A stretch of 64,000 bases of DNA from Closterium sp. Naga37s-1 (GCA_947471745.1 CANJKZ010000952.1:514001-578000); one strand, 5' to 3'. Counted from the first letter of the stretch, positions 29,873-43,564 are shown. Numbers and translations: made by a program. Notes: generated by a model not told the origin, from the sequence alone.

Positions 29873-32800
29873 ATGGCTACCCCTAGTGTCCTCGCTTTTG
29901 ACGCTGAGGGTCGGGCCATTGACTTTGACGTCTGGGTAGATGACCTGCAGCTTTTCCTACAGTGCGATAGGGCAGACGGTCTCTCCCTCTTTGACCTCAC
30001 CTCTGGTGCCTCTCCTGCCCCTGCTGCTGATGCCGACGCCACTGTTCACTCACAGTGGGCCACACGCGATGCTGCTGCACGTCTTGCTGTGCGTCGCCAC
30101 CTGCCTACCTCTGAGCGTGCGCACTTTAGCCAGTACAAGAGTGCTCACACCTTGTACGACGCTGTAGTTGCGCGCTACTCCTCCCCTGCCACTGCTGCAC
30201 TGAGCCGCCTCATGCTACCGTACCTCTTCCCTGACCTTGCTGCCTTTCCCACAGTCGCTGACCTCATTACGCACCTCCGCACTAGTGACACTCGCTACCG
30301 CGCTGCGCTTCCTGCTGAGTTTTGCGCCAAGAACCCCCCCCCCCCCAATGTACATCACTCTCTACTACATAGTCACCCGGCTCCCTGACTCCCTTCGCGT
30401 AGTCAGGGACCACTTCCTCTCAGTTTGCCCCACCACTCTCACCGTTGACCTCCTCGAGAAGGCCCTCCTAGCAGCAGAGAAGAGCATAGTCGCTGTAGGA
30501 GCCTCTCGTGGTGACCCTCGCACCCCCGTCTTTGAGGGGTGTTCCCCCTCCCCCCTTTTGCCCTCTGTTGCCTCTGCTGCTGCGGCCGACCTCGTTGGTT
30601 TCGAGTCGGTCGGCGCTGCGTCTGCCCCGAGCGGGAGACGCCGCACCGGCAAGGGCAAGGGGGGCAAGGGTGCTGGAGGGGCTGGCAGGGGTGGCGGAGG
30701 TGGCGGTGGCGGCAGTGGAGGGGGTGGGGGTGGTGGTGGGAGTGGTGGCGGGGGTGGAGGTGTCGGTGGCGGCAGTGGAGGCGGAGGCGGCGGCGGCGGT
30801 GGCGGTGGGAGCGGAGGTGGCGGAGGTGGCGGCGGTGGAGGAGGCGGCGGCGGAGGAGGTGGAGCTGGTCGGGGTGGCGCTGCGCAGAGGGTCGGCTCCG
30901 GTGGTGGTCAGCGCCAGCAGCAGCAGCAGCAGCGGCAGCAGCGCACTCGTGACATCCCCCCCCCTCAGCAGCTCCGTGAGTGGTACGCTGCACGCCAGCG
31001 GGGTGGGGGTACTGGTCCGTGCACCTACGTCCTACGCACCGGCGACCGCGCGGGTGAGCAGTGCGGGGGTGCGCACTCCACCCAGCGCTGCTTTGGCCGC
31101 CTGACGGACGCTTGGTGTCACCAGTTCCCTGAGGCCACTGAGATCCCCCGCTGGGGCGAGCTGTCTAGGGCGGGTGTAGCTGTCTTTGACCTTGACTTTG
31201 ATGCTATTCTTGCTGCCATGTATGCTGTGACTATTAGTGATGAGGGTGACTGTTACCGGTGTTTTCCGCCCGACCCGGGCATTGAGACTGCTGCTCTAGG
31301 TACTGGTGAGGCTGCTGCTCTAGGTGCTAGCGAGGCTACTGCTCTAGGTGCTCGTGCGTCTGCTCCCTCAGGTGCTGGTGAGTCTGCTCTCTCAGGTACT
31401 GCATCGGCTTCGGCCTCCCACACCTTCACCCTTGACTCGGGGGCTTCTCGCTCCTTCTTTCGAGACCGCACCACACTCACGCCGCTTGGCCGGCCAGTTG
31501 CGGTCTCTCTGGCAGACCCCTCTGGGGGTCCTGTCCTTGCTCACTTCTCCACTGTCCTCCCGTGTCCGGCGGCCCCCTCTGGCACCCTGTCTGGTCTTTA
31601 CCTCCCCTCGTTCTCTACGAACTTGGTGAGTGGTGCTGACCTACAGGATGCGGGGGTTCACCAGTTCACTCCTGCGAGTCAGCGGGTGACCCACTGCACG
31701 GACGCTCGGACAGGCCGACACCTGGCCACGTTTACACGTCGGCCGGGGTCGAGCCTGTACACACTGACCACTGCGTCTCCTCCAGTCACTGCGTCGGGTC
31801 AGGTAGCTGCGTCGGGTTAGGTGTTTGCTGTAGCGTCCAGGTCTGGTCCTGAGTCTGCCCCCTGTTCGTGTCGCCTCCTGTCGCACGAGACTCTCCTCTG
31901 GCACCACCGCCTTGGTCACCCCTCCCTGCTTCGTCTCCGAGGCATGGCCTCCCGTGTCCTTGTCTCTGGTCTTCCCCGGTCCCTCCCTCCCCTTCCTCCG
32001 GGGCCCGGCCCTACCTGCGTCCCTTGTGTCGAGGGGCGGCAGCGGGCTGCCCCTCACTCCTCCCAGTTTCCTCCGACAGAGGCCCCGCTGCAGACGCTTC
32101 ACATGGACGTGTGGGGCCCGGCCCGCGTCCGTGGACAGGGTCACGAGCGCTACTTCCTGCTGGTGGTTGACGACTACTCGCGTTACACCACAGTCTTCCC
32201 CTTGCGCAGCAAGGGTGATGTCACTGAGGTGTTGATCGACTGGATCCGCGCAGCTCGTCTCCAGCTCAGGCAGAGCTTCGGCTCGGACTTTCCTGTTCTG
32301 CGTCTGCACTCTGACAGAGGTGGAGAGTTCTCCTCTGGCCTTCTGCGAGCCTACTGTCGTGCACGAGGCATCCGCCAGACCTTCACGCTTCCGGACTCTC
32401 CACAGCAAAATGGGATTGCTGAGCGCCGCATTGGCATGGTCATGGACGTCGCCCGTACGTCCATGATGCATGCGGCTGCCCCCCATTTTCTGTGGCCGTT
32501 TGCGGTTCGGTACGCGGCGCATCAGTTCAACCTTCACCCCAGGGTCTCCATGCCGGAGACCTCCCCAGCTTTGCTGTGGACGGGGAAGGTTGGCGATGCG
32601 TCTGCGTTCCGTGTCTGGGGATCTCGGGCGTTTGTCCGCGACTTGTCTGCGGACAAGCTGTCCCCTCGTGCTGCTCCTTGCGTCTTCCTTGGCTTCCCCC
32701 CTGACGCGCCAGGGTGGCAGTTCTACCACCCCACCTCTCGCCGTGTTCTGTCCTCCCAGGACGTCACGTTTGACGAGTCGGTCCCCTACTACCGCCTCTT

Positions 32801-35800
32801 CCCCTACCGCACTCCATCCCTCCCCCCGCCACTGCTCTTCCTTGTGCCAGGCCCCCCCCCGGTAGACCCCCTCCCCCCTCAGGGTCCTGCCCCTTCAGGT
32901 GTGTCCCAGGTAGACGCCGTCGAGCCTGTCGAGGTTACTGGTGACTCTGGTGCTGCTGAGGGTGCTGAGCCTGGGGGTGCTGACTCTGGGGGTGCTGAGC
33001 GTGTGGGTGCTATGCCTGGGGGTGCTGAGCCTGAGGGTGCTACTCCTGGGGGTGCTGAGCCTGGGGGTGCTGAGCCTGGGGGTGCTGAGCCTGGGGGTGC
33101 TGAGCCTGGGGGTGCTGAGCCTGGGGGTGCTACGCCTGGAGGTGCTGAGCCTGGGGGTGCGGAGCCTGAGGGAGCTGGGCCTGCTCGTGTGGCGTCTGGC
33201 GGTGCTGAGCCTGGAGGTTCTCCGGGTGCTTCGTCTCGGCGGGAGCCACTCTCTCCACAGGAGCTGCGAGAGTGGTTTGCCCGGCGCTGGAGGCGTGCTG
33301 CTGGAGCTGGAGGTTCTTCGGCTGCTGAGGGTGCTGGTGCCGCGGGTCCCGGAGGTGCTCGTACTGGGAGTACTGGAGCTGCTGGGCCTGCGGGTACGAC
33401 TGGAGCTGGAGCTGCTGAGGGTGTTGGCGCTGAGGCTACTGCTGTCGGTCCTGGAGGCGGTCCTGCTGGGGGTGCTACTGGTGCTGATGGAGGTACTGGA
33501 GCTGGAGGTGCTGCTGGCGCTGGTGCTGCCGCTGGGGGTACTGGTGCTGTCCCTGCTGTGTCTGGAGTCGCCGCGCGGCCTCGGCCGTACTTCGTTCCGC
33601 TCCTTCAGCAGGTTCTTGGTCTCCCGCCTTCTACTGGTCCTTCTCCTCCCTTAGAGTGTCCACAGCCTGTCCCGTCACAGTTACAGTTACAGCCGGCCTC
33701 CCCACTGCCCGCTCCTTCTCCCTACACTGGTCCTACTGGAGGTCTGGCTGAGCGTCGTGAGCCTGCGTCTCGCCCTGCGTCGCCTGTCCGTCTTGCTCGC
33801 ACTAGTGGTCGTGGTTCGCGTCAGTGTCCTCCTCCTGTCCCTGGCATGCACCGGATGTCTCTGCGTCCGTCCACTGCTCCTCTGCGTGCCCCTTTGCCTT
33901 CTCCTCCTGAGTCCTCTCTTCCTGCTCTTGCCGACCCGGAGTCGGACTCTCTTCGTGCTGCCAGTCCTACTGTCACGCGTCTCCTTGCTACTGTCGTCAC
34001 TGACCCTTCCTTTGAGTCCACTGCTGCGTCTGCCCTAGTTGCTGAGCTCGTCGACTTTGCTGCTCGCTGTCGTCTAGACTACGCTGCTAGTCTTGTCGTC
34101 CGGAGTCGGGATGTCAAGTGCATCCGGGTCTGAGTCTGTCTGTCCTCCGTCCGTCGGGGGTGAGTGTGCCCTTGGCACGGACGTCCTTGAGGACAGGCAG
34201 GAGGAGTTCCAGTGTTTGGCTGCTGCTTCACCTCATCTCGTGTCCGTACTGCTTACCCCTGAGGGAGACCCGGATGCACTTGACATCCCGACTCCGCGCT
34301 CTTACGCGGAGGCGATAGAGGGTCCCTACTCTTCTCAGTGGCAGGCAGCTATGGATACAGAGATGGCTTCCTGGAAGTCCACAGGCACCTACGTTGACGA
34401 GGTTCCCCCGCCTGGGGCGAACATCGTCAGTGGCATGTGGATTTTCAGGGTGAAGCGACCGCCGGGTTCTCCGCCTGTCTTCAAGGCGCGTTACGTGGCT
34501 CGTGGCTTCAGTCAGCGGCAGGGAGTTGACTACTTTCAGACCTTCTCTCCCACCCCGAAGATGACCACTCTTCGGGTACTGCTGCACATAGCTGCTCACC
34601 GCGACTACGAGCTGCACTCTCTTGACTTCAGCACTGCTTTCTTGCAGGGCAGCCTGCACGAGGAGATCTGGCTGCGTCGCCCACCTGGCTTCACTGGGTC
34701 TTTTCCTCCTGGCACCCAGTGGAGCCTCCGGCGGCCAGTCTACGGTCTCCGCCAGGCACCGCGTGAGTGGCACGACACACTGAGGACTACACTTGCGGCT
34801 CTTGGGTTTGCTCCCTCTACTGCCGACCCGTCGCTGTTTCTGCGCACCGACACTTCTTTGCCGCCGTTCTACATCCTCGTGTACGTCGACGACTTGGTCT
34901 TTGCCACAGCTGACACTGCTGGACTCGCCCACGTGAAGTCCGAGCTGCAGAAGAGACACACGTGCACAGACCTGGGTGAACTGCGCAGCTACCTTGGCTT
35001 GCAGATCACCCGGGACAGAGCACGCCGCACCATTACCCTGACTCAGTCACACATGGTGCAGCAGGTCCTTCAGTGCTTCGGCTTCACGTACTCCTCGCCT
35101 CAGGCCACTCCTCTGCCTACTCGCCACTCGCTCTCAGCTCTGCCTTCGGATGAGTCCGTAGAGTCGAGTGGCCCGTACCCAGAGCTTGTTGGCTGCCTCA
35201 TGTACCTGATGACCTGCACACGACCTGACCTCGCATACCCTCTTAGCATTCTCGCACGCTATGTTGCTCCTGGGAGACACAGACCGGAGCACATGGCTGC
35301 AGCGAAGAGGGTGTTGCGTTACTTGTGCAGTACGTCGGGCATGGGGCTTGTGCTTGGAGGGCAGAGTCCAGAGGTCCTCACTGGGCACTCAGACGCTTCT
35401 TGGGCTGACGACCAGGCTACGCAGCGGTCGTCACAGGGTTACACCTTCAGCCTTGGTTCCGGCTCTGTTTCGTGGCGGGCTACCCGCTCGTCTTCTGTTC
35501 TCGGCTCCAGTTGTGAGGCTGAGATCTACGCCGGGGCCATGGCTGCACAGGAGCTTCGCTGGCTCACCTACCTGCTGACTGACCTTGGAGAGCCGCCTCG
35601 TTCTCCTCCAGTCCTGTACGTAGACAACAAGGCCATGCTGGCCTTGTGTCGAGAGCAGAGACTGGAGCACAGAACGAAGCACATTGCTCTCCGCTACTTC
35701 CTTGCTCGTGAGCTACAGCAGCGTGGTCAGCTGCGGCTTGCGTACGTGGCCTCTCAGGCCAACACTGCTGATATCTTCACCAAGGCACTTGCGCCTTGTG

Positions 35801-35865
35801 ATCATCAGCGCTTCTGTACTCAGCTGGGTCTTGTGCCTACCTTGCCTCACTTGCTCACCCCTTGA
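29873..35865 (+). pseudogene. Copia-B gag-pol region
   Basis: Same domain order as Copia-A: gag, poly-Gly, SPQQLREWYA-type motif (PPPQQLREWYA), CX13CX3HX4C knuckle near 31,020-31,090, protease near 31,430, pre-integrase and integrase 31,870-32,670, an expanded EPGGA linker 32,940-33,230, RT 34,320-35,000, RNase H 35,330-35,780 and the C-terminal tail LPHLLTP. About three breaks. Confidence 0.93.
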
Positions 35866-36075
35866 CCTTGTTTGTACTCTTGCATATATATATATACACC
35901 TGCTCTTGCTTGTCTAGCCTTTATATATATATGTAATCCTGCATATGAACTGGCCTTGTGGCCTTGAACTTGTGCTCGGAATGTGTGGTGACTTTGTGAT
36001 CCACCCTGAGCTTGCTTTGCTTTGCTTGACTGGTCTTGTGACCCCTTGTTCTCCCCCACTTTGCCTATGGGGGTG

Positions 36076-36201
36076 TGTCAGATTTATATGACATAGCTAC
36101 TGTAGGCTATAGTGGGGTAGCACATATGGGGTACAGTTTTCTAGGGTTTACATTTGTACCCAACTTTCCCTTAGTCATTCATCTTCTCGTTCAGTTTCTC
36201 A
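36076..36201 (+). repeat. Copia-B 3' LTR (126 bp)
   Basis: Identical to the 5' LTR and followed by the CGCTG duplication. Confidence 0.95.
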
Positions 36202-36769
36202 CGCTGCAGTGAAGAAGACTTCAATGCTGAACAGCCACCCCTTCACTGTAGTCGTCTTGTCCGTGAGATTGAACTTGGGGGGGTTTGCAGGTTTAATCTT
36301 GATCGTCGTAACTGCAACTGGGGTCGTTGCCGCTCTCTGCCTGTCTTCCTCTTCGAAGCCACGTGTGAGCGCGTCCAAAGGATTGCTCATTGCTTGACTG
36401 TTGCCTTCACCTTCTTCATCGGGCGACTCCTGACGCGTTTCACCTCGCGCCTGGCGTAGCTCGGTGTTTTCCATACGTAGTGTTGTCACTTCTGCCGAAA
36501 GATTCTGCACTGTTGCCTGTAGCTCCTGCATTTGCGCCATCATCTTGTTCAACGCTTCCTGGTCCATGAGTCGCACGCTTCGTCTGGTGGGCAGAGGGGT
36601 ATCCGTGGCCTTTCAGGCAAGAGGAAAGCAAAAACTATCGGAGTCGGGCAGGTTAGAGTTAACTAACCTTGCAACCAACCGTTTTGCAGTCCTCTTTACC
36701 AAGCCAACCCGTGCCACCAAACTACCCTCGAAAAGCGGGGTGAACTAGGAAAGTACCTCTGATACCAAG
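36202..36769 (-). pseudogene. Ty3-1 gag N-terminal part and primer-binding site
   Basis: The minus strand codes for a gag start with a predicted coiled coil (EALNKMMAQMQELQATVQNL) and the PPKFNLTDKTT region typical of Ty3 gag. The initiator-Met primer site lies at about 36,757-36,768, next to the LTR. Confidence 0.85.
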
Positions 36770-37046
36770 TGTTATGAGTTGTAATGGAGAGTGCGCGGAA
36801 TAATGAAAAACGAAGCTGTGACTTAATGAACTGTCGATTTCAATGAAGGCACGCGGCTATATAGTGAATACCCTAGCTAGGAGGGAACCTCGGGAAACGA
36901 GGTTGGGTGCAGGTTTGGCGACGGAAAGCCGAAGGCGACGCGGAGGAGCCTCGGCATCGTTGATGTCGGCCAAACGTGCAAGTCCAAAAACCGGGGTTGT
37001 ACGCGTAGCAGTCAACCCCGGTAAGGATAAAGGAAGAATCCTTACA
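36770..37046 (-). repeat. Ty3-1 5' LTR
   Basis: 277 bp, the partner of 16988-17264. Followed on the plus strand by the ATAAA duplication. Confidence 0.93.
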
Positions 37047-37051
37047 ATAAA

Positions 37052-37824
37052 CGAATACATATGAAAGAAATGGAAACTCATCAACTCGTCTTCTTATAGT
37101 TAGCAGGCGTCATTTTGCCGAGGAATGACCTCTTGCTTCTAAGCTCATGTTCGATGACATGATACCAGTGAAATTGATATAGACTTGATGCCTCGGTGTA
37201 CATTTTGTTGCGATATGGAGTTAAGTGAAGTACATTCCAGTATGCAACAGAACCGAGTACGAAGACGAAGAATCAGGCTAGTCGAGGCGACGGAAGCGGT
37301 TGTCAGGCAAGGACCGATGCAGGCAGAAACATTTGAACTCGAAATGGCGGGAACTGGTTTGAAACGGGTTCCCGCGCCGCACGGTTAAGTTTTGCTGTAA
37401 TAATGGAATGTACCTCTTAGAGTACATGGCTAGCTAGGACTTTTTGTATTCCTCTGCATTTCTATCTAAACCAATGTATGTCTTTGTTATGATCACTTCA
37501 GTCATTTACATTCACTATGATTTGAGGCCACTCATTTCCGCTGCAATATCTTTCTGCGATCAACCCTGACGATCCTGGCAAAGTCCCCCGTGGGATTGTA
37601 ACATCGTGTAAGAGCTACTCAGGAATTCTTCGCAACCCCACTTCCGAGAATCTGTACAATTCGAAAGTGGCGAGTGGCACATGCTCACGTGTCAAAATAG
37701 CCGGAGGATCCGGAGGCCAAGCAAATCTAACGGCTGAAGCTCAGCCCAACCCTGTTGCGACGACGACAATCAGTTACGCCGCCCTCGAGCAGCTACTTCA
37801 ACGACTATCAACTTTATCAGCAAC
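37052..37824. other. Unassigned sequence between Ty3-1 and Copia-C
   Basis: About 770 bp of moderate-GC DNA with no repeat array or recognisable domain. It may be host flank in its first part and a decayed gag of Copia-C near its end. Confidence 0.45.
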
Positions 37825-40800
37825 ATGACGATGCGCCGCACAAGGGAACGTTGCCCACGGTCATCTACGCCCGACCCAGAAGAAGTCGTCAGTGAGCCAA
37901 TACAACCAGAAGAGTACAACAACTCCTTCACCGACGACCACGAATACAACGACGATGACGATCAGGACTGGAACATGCCGGTCCCGCTAATCGAGAGCCC
38001 TCCGCACTACTACGACCCGCGACCAGCACCCATAGGCTGGAATGACCACAATGAATTTCCTAAAATTGACACACCAACCATCGTTACGCCGCGGCTCCCC
38101 TTGCTCTCCCGCGGCCACAACGACAACTACAACTCATGGTATCTGGATAGCGGCTGGGGGCAGCACATGGTGGGATCATGGCGCTATATCTCCAATGTCG
38201 TCGCCACTCCCACAGTCACCTACGTCACCGTGGCGAACAACGAGAAGTTGCCAGCAAATGCACAAGGAATGGTCGTACTGAAAGCACGAGACAGCAACAC
38301 GCACATTACCTTCAATGACGTGCTCATTGTACTAGACCTTCGCTTCAAATTGCTATCCGCGGGACAACTTTCTGATTGCGGGGTCACACTTAGCACCAAC
38401 CCAATCACGCGCGCCATCGAACTTCACTTCGCTCCCCCTGACAAACCGCGCAAATACATCGGCCGAGCGCGATCAATCAACAGGGTCTATGTCCTCGACT
38501 TTGACCTGCCCGACTGCAGTGGCTCCTCGGACGGATTCATCGACCTCGTGCCGTTGGAGTTCGAGTACATGCCTGGAAACACCCAGACGGCCGACCCTAG
38601 ATCAAGCGCAAACCTCACCCGCGTGAAACGGACCTGCACAATCCCGGCCTTGACGGAAGCTGCACCAGATGCTTCACACCCACCGCCTCCTGCACTAACG
38701 TCGCTGGCGAGGATTGGACGAGATCGAAGAGGCTGAAAGCCTCACGCCGCCCAAAGAAGGGATAACAAAAATCAAACTAGCCACTGCATCATACCTTTAT
38801 CTTCGGTACGTAGCAACGTGCCCTCGGCACACATGAACAACCTCGCCCCGGCCTCGCCATCGACCGCTCCGCTGGATCCTGGAAGGAGAATCAAAAGGAA
38901 CATATGATGAAAAGGGGCAGGCACGACCCTACACCGGGGAAACCCATCGCCACGTCCACAAAGACTGGCGCGACCCTGACAAGTCGGAAGAGCTCAGTAT
39001 CAAAGAAGAAGAAGAGCAGGCTCAACGCAAAGATGAGGAGCGTCGAAGATAAGCTCGAGCCCCACTAGGATGGGACACCGAAGGGGGGTGGGGAGCATCC
39101 AACGAGGCAACTGGATGGGGCGGAGGCAACACGGCGGACACAGGCGGAACATGGGCAACTGCAACAGGAAATTGGGGAAATTGGGGCACTGGCCAAACTA
39201 CCTGATGGGGCACTCCTACCCGAGAAGAACTAAGGGGGGTAGAGGAGGAAGAAGAAGCACCTCCAACTGTAGTTCCTCTCGGGCGACCACCTCGAAATCT
39301 CCCATCACCTCCCCACGAACCCCTGCAAAGCCACTACCACTGCACCTACATCAACTGGGGTAATGAGCCAACAACCCCACGACGCGATGCCTTTGGACCT
39401 CTCCCTGAACCAGTTGACCCAGTTGGAGGGTTCATCGAAGGCACCACCACATCACTTTCCGTTATCCCCGACCGCAGCTTCTTGGCGCTCGCTTTGTCAA
39501 CACTACCAACAGAAGTAGAAGCAGAAGCAGAAGCAGAAGCAGAAGCAGAAGCAGAAGCAGAAGCAGAAGCAGAAGAAGAAGCAACAGCAACAACAACATT
39601 TCCGGACGAAACACCTGAAGAGACACGCACGGCACGCGCACAATACATGCGCACACCAGGAGTTCGCGCATACGATGACCTCTGGCATCAGCGTCTCGGA
39701 CATCCCTCGCGCGAAATGCTCAACAACTGCATCACAGCCAAAGTCTTCTTACCTGGAGCCATACTGCGACCCAACGGATCAGAACTGCGAAGCACCTCAC
39801 TGCCACACACCTGCACCGTCTGCCCCACAACCTCTGTTGCACAAGCCTAACCCCTCGCTCGAGCCCAGCACCAACCGCTACGAGAAGATGCACAAGGTCT
39901 ACAGTGACTTCCTCGTTGTCGGCCACAGAGGCATTATCGACAAGTGCTACAACCTCACCTTCGTGGAAGCAAGCACATGCTACGTCTGGGTAGAAAACGT
40001 GCAAACCCGCAACAGGGCCTTTGAAGTATTCCGCATCTGGCTGGCTCACGCGCAACGACAATCGCGGAAGAAGTTTCAAATATGGCAGACCGACGGCGCA
40101 GCTAAGTTCCGCAGCAACGAGCTACAGAACTTCCTTGCGGAAAAAGGGATCCTGCACCACATCTTGCTCCCCTACGTGCACCCACAGAAAGGCGTCGCCG
40201 AACGCACCAACCGCACACCCATGACGAAGGCTCGCGCACTGCTGAAGGAGTCCGAACTCTTCGCTAAGTATTGGACTTACGCGATGCACCACGCCGTGAG
40301 ACTGCACAACCTCCTCTCCACCACGGCAAACACGGGGAACCTCTCACCTCATGTGAAGTGGACTGGGAATAAGGGGGATACCTCAATGCTGAGATTTTGG
40401 GGCTGCATGGTGCAGTACAGGCCTACCTCCGAAACCATCGACAAGTTCACTGACCGCGCACGCTGGGGGACTTACCTCGGCATCAGCTACGAGTACAAGG
40501 GGTGGCTCATCCTGGACCTGCAGACAAACAAGATCGCACCTGCACGAGACGTCCTGTTCTATGAACACCTCACCCTCGCGAGAAACCGTGCCGACGAGCA
40601 AGCAGAGCGGCACGGGTCTACACTAACGGAGGTAGGAGCTTCGCCTCCCCAGAAGACGAAGTAGCACCAGCGATTCTCGACCGCGACTCCGACGACGAAC
40701 ACCCAAGCGTACCCCCTCGCCCACACGACGACGACAATGACGACGACGACGACAACGCACTCGGAGCATCAAGACGCCGAGATCCGACAAGGAGCCCCTC

Positions 40801-41985
40801 GCCTGCACTTGAAAGCGACGACGACGACGACGACGTGCAGGAGGTAACTACCGAGGAGCGTCACGGCACCAACGTCACAGGACTACAGCTGCCCGACCTA
40901 CACCCCGCCACAACCAACGCCTCACGCGTCATCGAGCCCAAGAACCTAAGGCAGGCCCTGACCGGACCCCAAGGAATGGCACGCAGCCATGGACGCCAAA
41001 CTAAAAGCACTGGAATCGCAGGACACCTGGGTCCTAGTCGATCGAGCAGTAGTGAAAGGTATGAGGGTACTATCCGGAAAGTGGGTCTTTCCCGTGAAAA
41101 CCGTCGGCGACGGAACTCTCGAGCGTTTTAAGGCTAGGTGGGTTGTGCGCGGCTATGATCAGCGCCACATCATCGACGTCGACCAAACCTTCGCTCCCAT
41201 AAGCAGCAACACCTCTGTGCGGATCCTACTCGCCATCGCTGCCGCAAGGCACCTATCGCTACGACAGATCGACGTGAAGAACACGTTCCTATACACGCTG
41301 GTCGATGCAACACTCTTCGTGGAGAAGCCGCATATCTACGGGGAAGGAGACCCGATGGCTTGCCAGCTGAAGAAATCCCTCTACGGGATCAAGCAGGCAC
41401 CGCGACTGTGGCTGCAGCACCTGCACAAAATCCTGCTCGAGATAGGCTTCAAGCAGCTGCCACACGACCCGGGGATGTATCGCCTCCACTTTTGCGGCAA
41501 CTATATTCTTCTGAAAGTGTACGTCGATGATCTACTATACAATGAACGAGTAACGCGCTACTCGACCAGTTCAAAAAGAACATGGCGTTGCTCGTCGACA
41601 TCACCACCAACCACAACGTGACGCAATTCATAGGGCTGAACATCTCCTACGCGCCACATGCTATCCATCTCTCACATTTTAAGTACGCGGAGTCACTGGG
41701 TGAGCGATTCAAGATTCCACCAGCACCACTCTCAACCTCCTACCGCTCACCTGGTGCCAACCACAAACCGGACAACAAGCCTATGTCCCCCGCAGGACTC
41801 CATCTTTACCAGCAGCAACTGGGTTGCTTGCTGTTCGCCTCCATCACTTGCAGGCCCGACCTTTCCTACATCGCCAACCAACTGGCACAGTACTCACGCA
41901 AGCCAGTGGCAGAGAACCTGCTTGACCTTGAGCGCGTTACGTGGCTAGAGGCTTTAGTCAGCGTGAGGGAGAAGCCTTCTTTCAG
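37825..41985 (+). mobile_element. Copia-C: decayed Ty1/copia relic, no LTRs found
   Basis: Its codon use is less GC-rich than that of the other copia elements and it belongs to another lineage. Parts: acidic N-terminal segment, protease region (WYLDSGWGQHMVGSW near 38,140), pre-integrase (WHQRLGHPSREML near 39,680), integrase (39,880-40,560), an Asp-rich linker (GAC repeats near 40,720-40,840), RT (40,980-41,560, ending near VYVDDLLY) and a piece of the distal RT. It is broken, with several breaks, and its right end is cut by the next LTR at 41,986. Probably the oldest copia in the window. Confidence 0.85.
39514..39580 (+). repeat. GCAGAA hexamer microsatellite in Copia-C
   Basis: About ten tandem copies code for an Ala-Glu run between the protease and pre-integrase parts. 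Confidence 0.9.
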
Positions 41986-43564
41986 TGTCAAACATTATAC
42001 ATGTTTATATTGTGTAGGCTATAGTGGGTTTAGCCTTAGGGGGTACAACATTGCTAGGGTTTCCTACTTGTATCACCCTGCTGCCTAGTTCATTCATTCT
42101 CGTTCAGTTCTACATTCTAACATGGTATCCGACGCCTAGGTCAGGACCTAGGACCGACGTTGGTTAGGGCCCACCGTTCCGCCGCGCCCTTGCGCGCCCC
42201 TACTACTAGCGCCGTCGAGCGCCCCTCCTACTAGCGCCGTTGTGCGCCCCTCCTCCTAGCGCCGTCGAGCGCCCCTCCTACTAGCGCCGTCGTGCGCCCC
42301 TAGGACAGCCGCACACGCCGCCCGTCAGCCGCACGCGCAGCCGCCCACTCTGCCGCACGCGCAGCCGCACGATAGGCCGCACGTGCAGCCGCACGCACGA
42401 CCGCACGCGCAGCCGCCCGCGCAGCCGCACGCGCAGCCGCCCGCACAGCCGCACGTGCAGCCGCACACTCGGCCGCACGCACGACCGCACGCACGGCCGC
42501 CCGCTAGGCCGCACGCACGACCACACGCGCAGCCGCACGCGCAGCCGCCCGCGCAACCGCACGTGCAGCCGCCCGCGCAGCCGCACGTGCAGCCACACGC
42601 TAGGCTGCACGCACGACCGCACGTGCAGCCACACGCACAGCCGCACGCGCAAGCCGCCGCGCCGCCCTGCCCGTGCCGCGCCGCGCCACCCTGCCCGAGC
42701 CGCGCCGCGCCGCGCCGCCCTGCCCGAGCCGCGCCGCGCCACCCTGCCCGAGCCGCGCCGCGCCGCCCTGCCCGAGCCGCGCTGTGCTGTTTCACTGCTG
42801 CTACTGCTGCAGCTGTTACTGTTCCTACTGCTCCTACTGAAACTATGGCTAGTCCTGCAGTTCTAGCTTTCGATGCTGAGGGCCGCCCGCTGCGTTTTGA
42901 CACCTGCTCGATGACCTCCATCTGTTCCTCCAGCTCACTGCTAAGGAGGATATTTCGCTATATGACCATGCGTTAGGACTCGTTCCTGCCCCTGCTGCGA
43001 CTGCTGACAGTACTGCCCGCTCACAGTGGCAGACTCGTGACGCCCACTCTCGCTTCGCCATTCGCAACTCCCTGCCGGTAGATGAACGCGAGCACTTTGG
43101 CCAGCACAAGACTGCTCAGGCACTGTACACTGCTGTAGTTGCGCGCTACTCCTCGCCTGCCTCTGCTGCGCTAGGCCGCCTCTCACTGCCCTATATGTTC
43201 CCAGACCTGTCCGCTTTCTCCACAGTAGCTGACCTCATTACTCACCTCCGCACTAGTGAGATCCGCTTCCGAGCTGCCATGCCCGCTGAGTTTCTTGCCA
43301 AGAACCCCCCTCCGCTGTGGCTCACTCTTTACCACCTGGTCACCCGTCTCCCTGACACCCTTCGTGCGGTCAGGGACCACTTCCTTGCTCTCTGCCCCAC
43401 CGAGCTCACCATTGACCTGCTTGAGAAGCACCTGCTGGCAGCCGAGACTAGCATAGTCGCTGTCGGAATTTGTGTGGTATCCTTGAGATCCACCCTGAGC
43501 TTGCTTTGCCTTTCTGAACTGGTCTTGTGACCCCTTGTTCTCCCCCACTTTGCCTATGGGGGTG

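Larger units (their letters stand above)
28808..36201 (+). mobile_element. Copia-B: sister of Copia-A inserted in Ty3-1 gag
   Basis: It is 7,394 bp long with identical 126-bp LTRs at 28808-28933 and 36076-36201, and the duplication CGCTG at 28803-28807 and 36202-36206. It has the same layout, primer site and polypurine tract as Copia-A and is nearly the same in much of its pol. The LTRs differ from those of Copia-A mainly in the last 40 bp. It is young. Its polyprotein region looks broken, with about three breaks. Confidence 0.95.
16988..37046 (-). mobile_element. Ty3-1: Ty3/gypsy chromovirus hosting two nested copia elements
   Basis: Termini are 277-bp LTRs (TGTTATGAG...CCTTACA on the plus strand) flanked by the 5-bp duplication ATAAA (16983-16987 and 37047-37051). 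Read on the minus strand, a primer site complementary to initiator tRNA-Met (TGGTATCAGAG) follows the 5' LTR, and a long G tract precedes the 3' LTR. Parts in order: gag with coiled N-terminus and a CCHC knuckle (CFKCGKTGHFAREC), aspartic protease (FVDGGASHSLF), reverse transcriptase (YLDDILIF), RNase H, integrase (HHCC and core), chromodomain. Without the insertions the element is about 5.3 kb. The LTRs differ at about 14 of 277 sites, so it is clearly older than its passengers. It is broken: two large insertions, one in gag and one in the RT region, plus a few smaller breaks. Confidence 0.93.

Noticed and set aside
36202-36769. Independent host gene for a coiled-coil protein
   Set aside because: Position between the LTR/primer site and the Copia-B junction, and homology of layout to Ty3 gag, show that it is part of Ty3-1.
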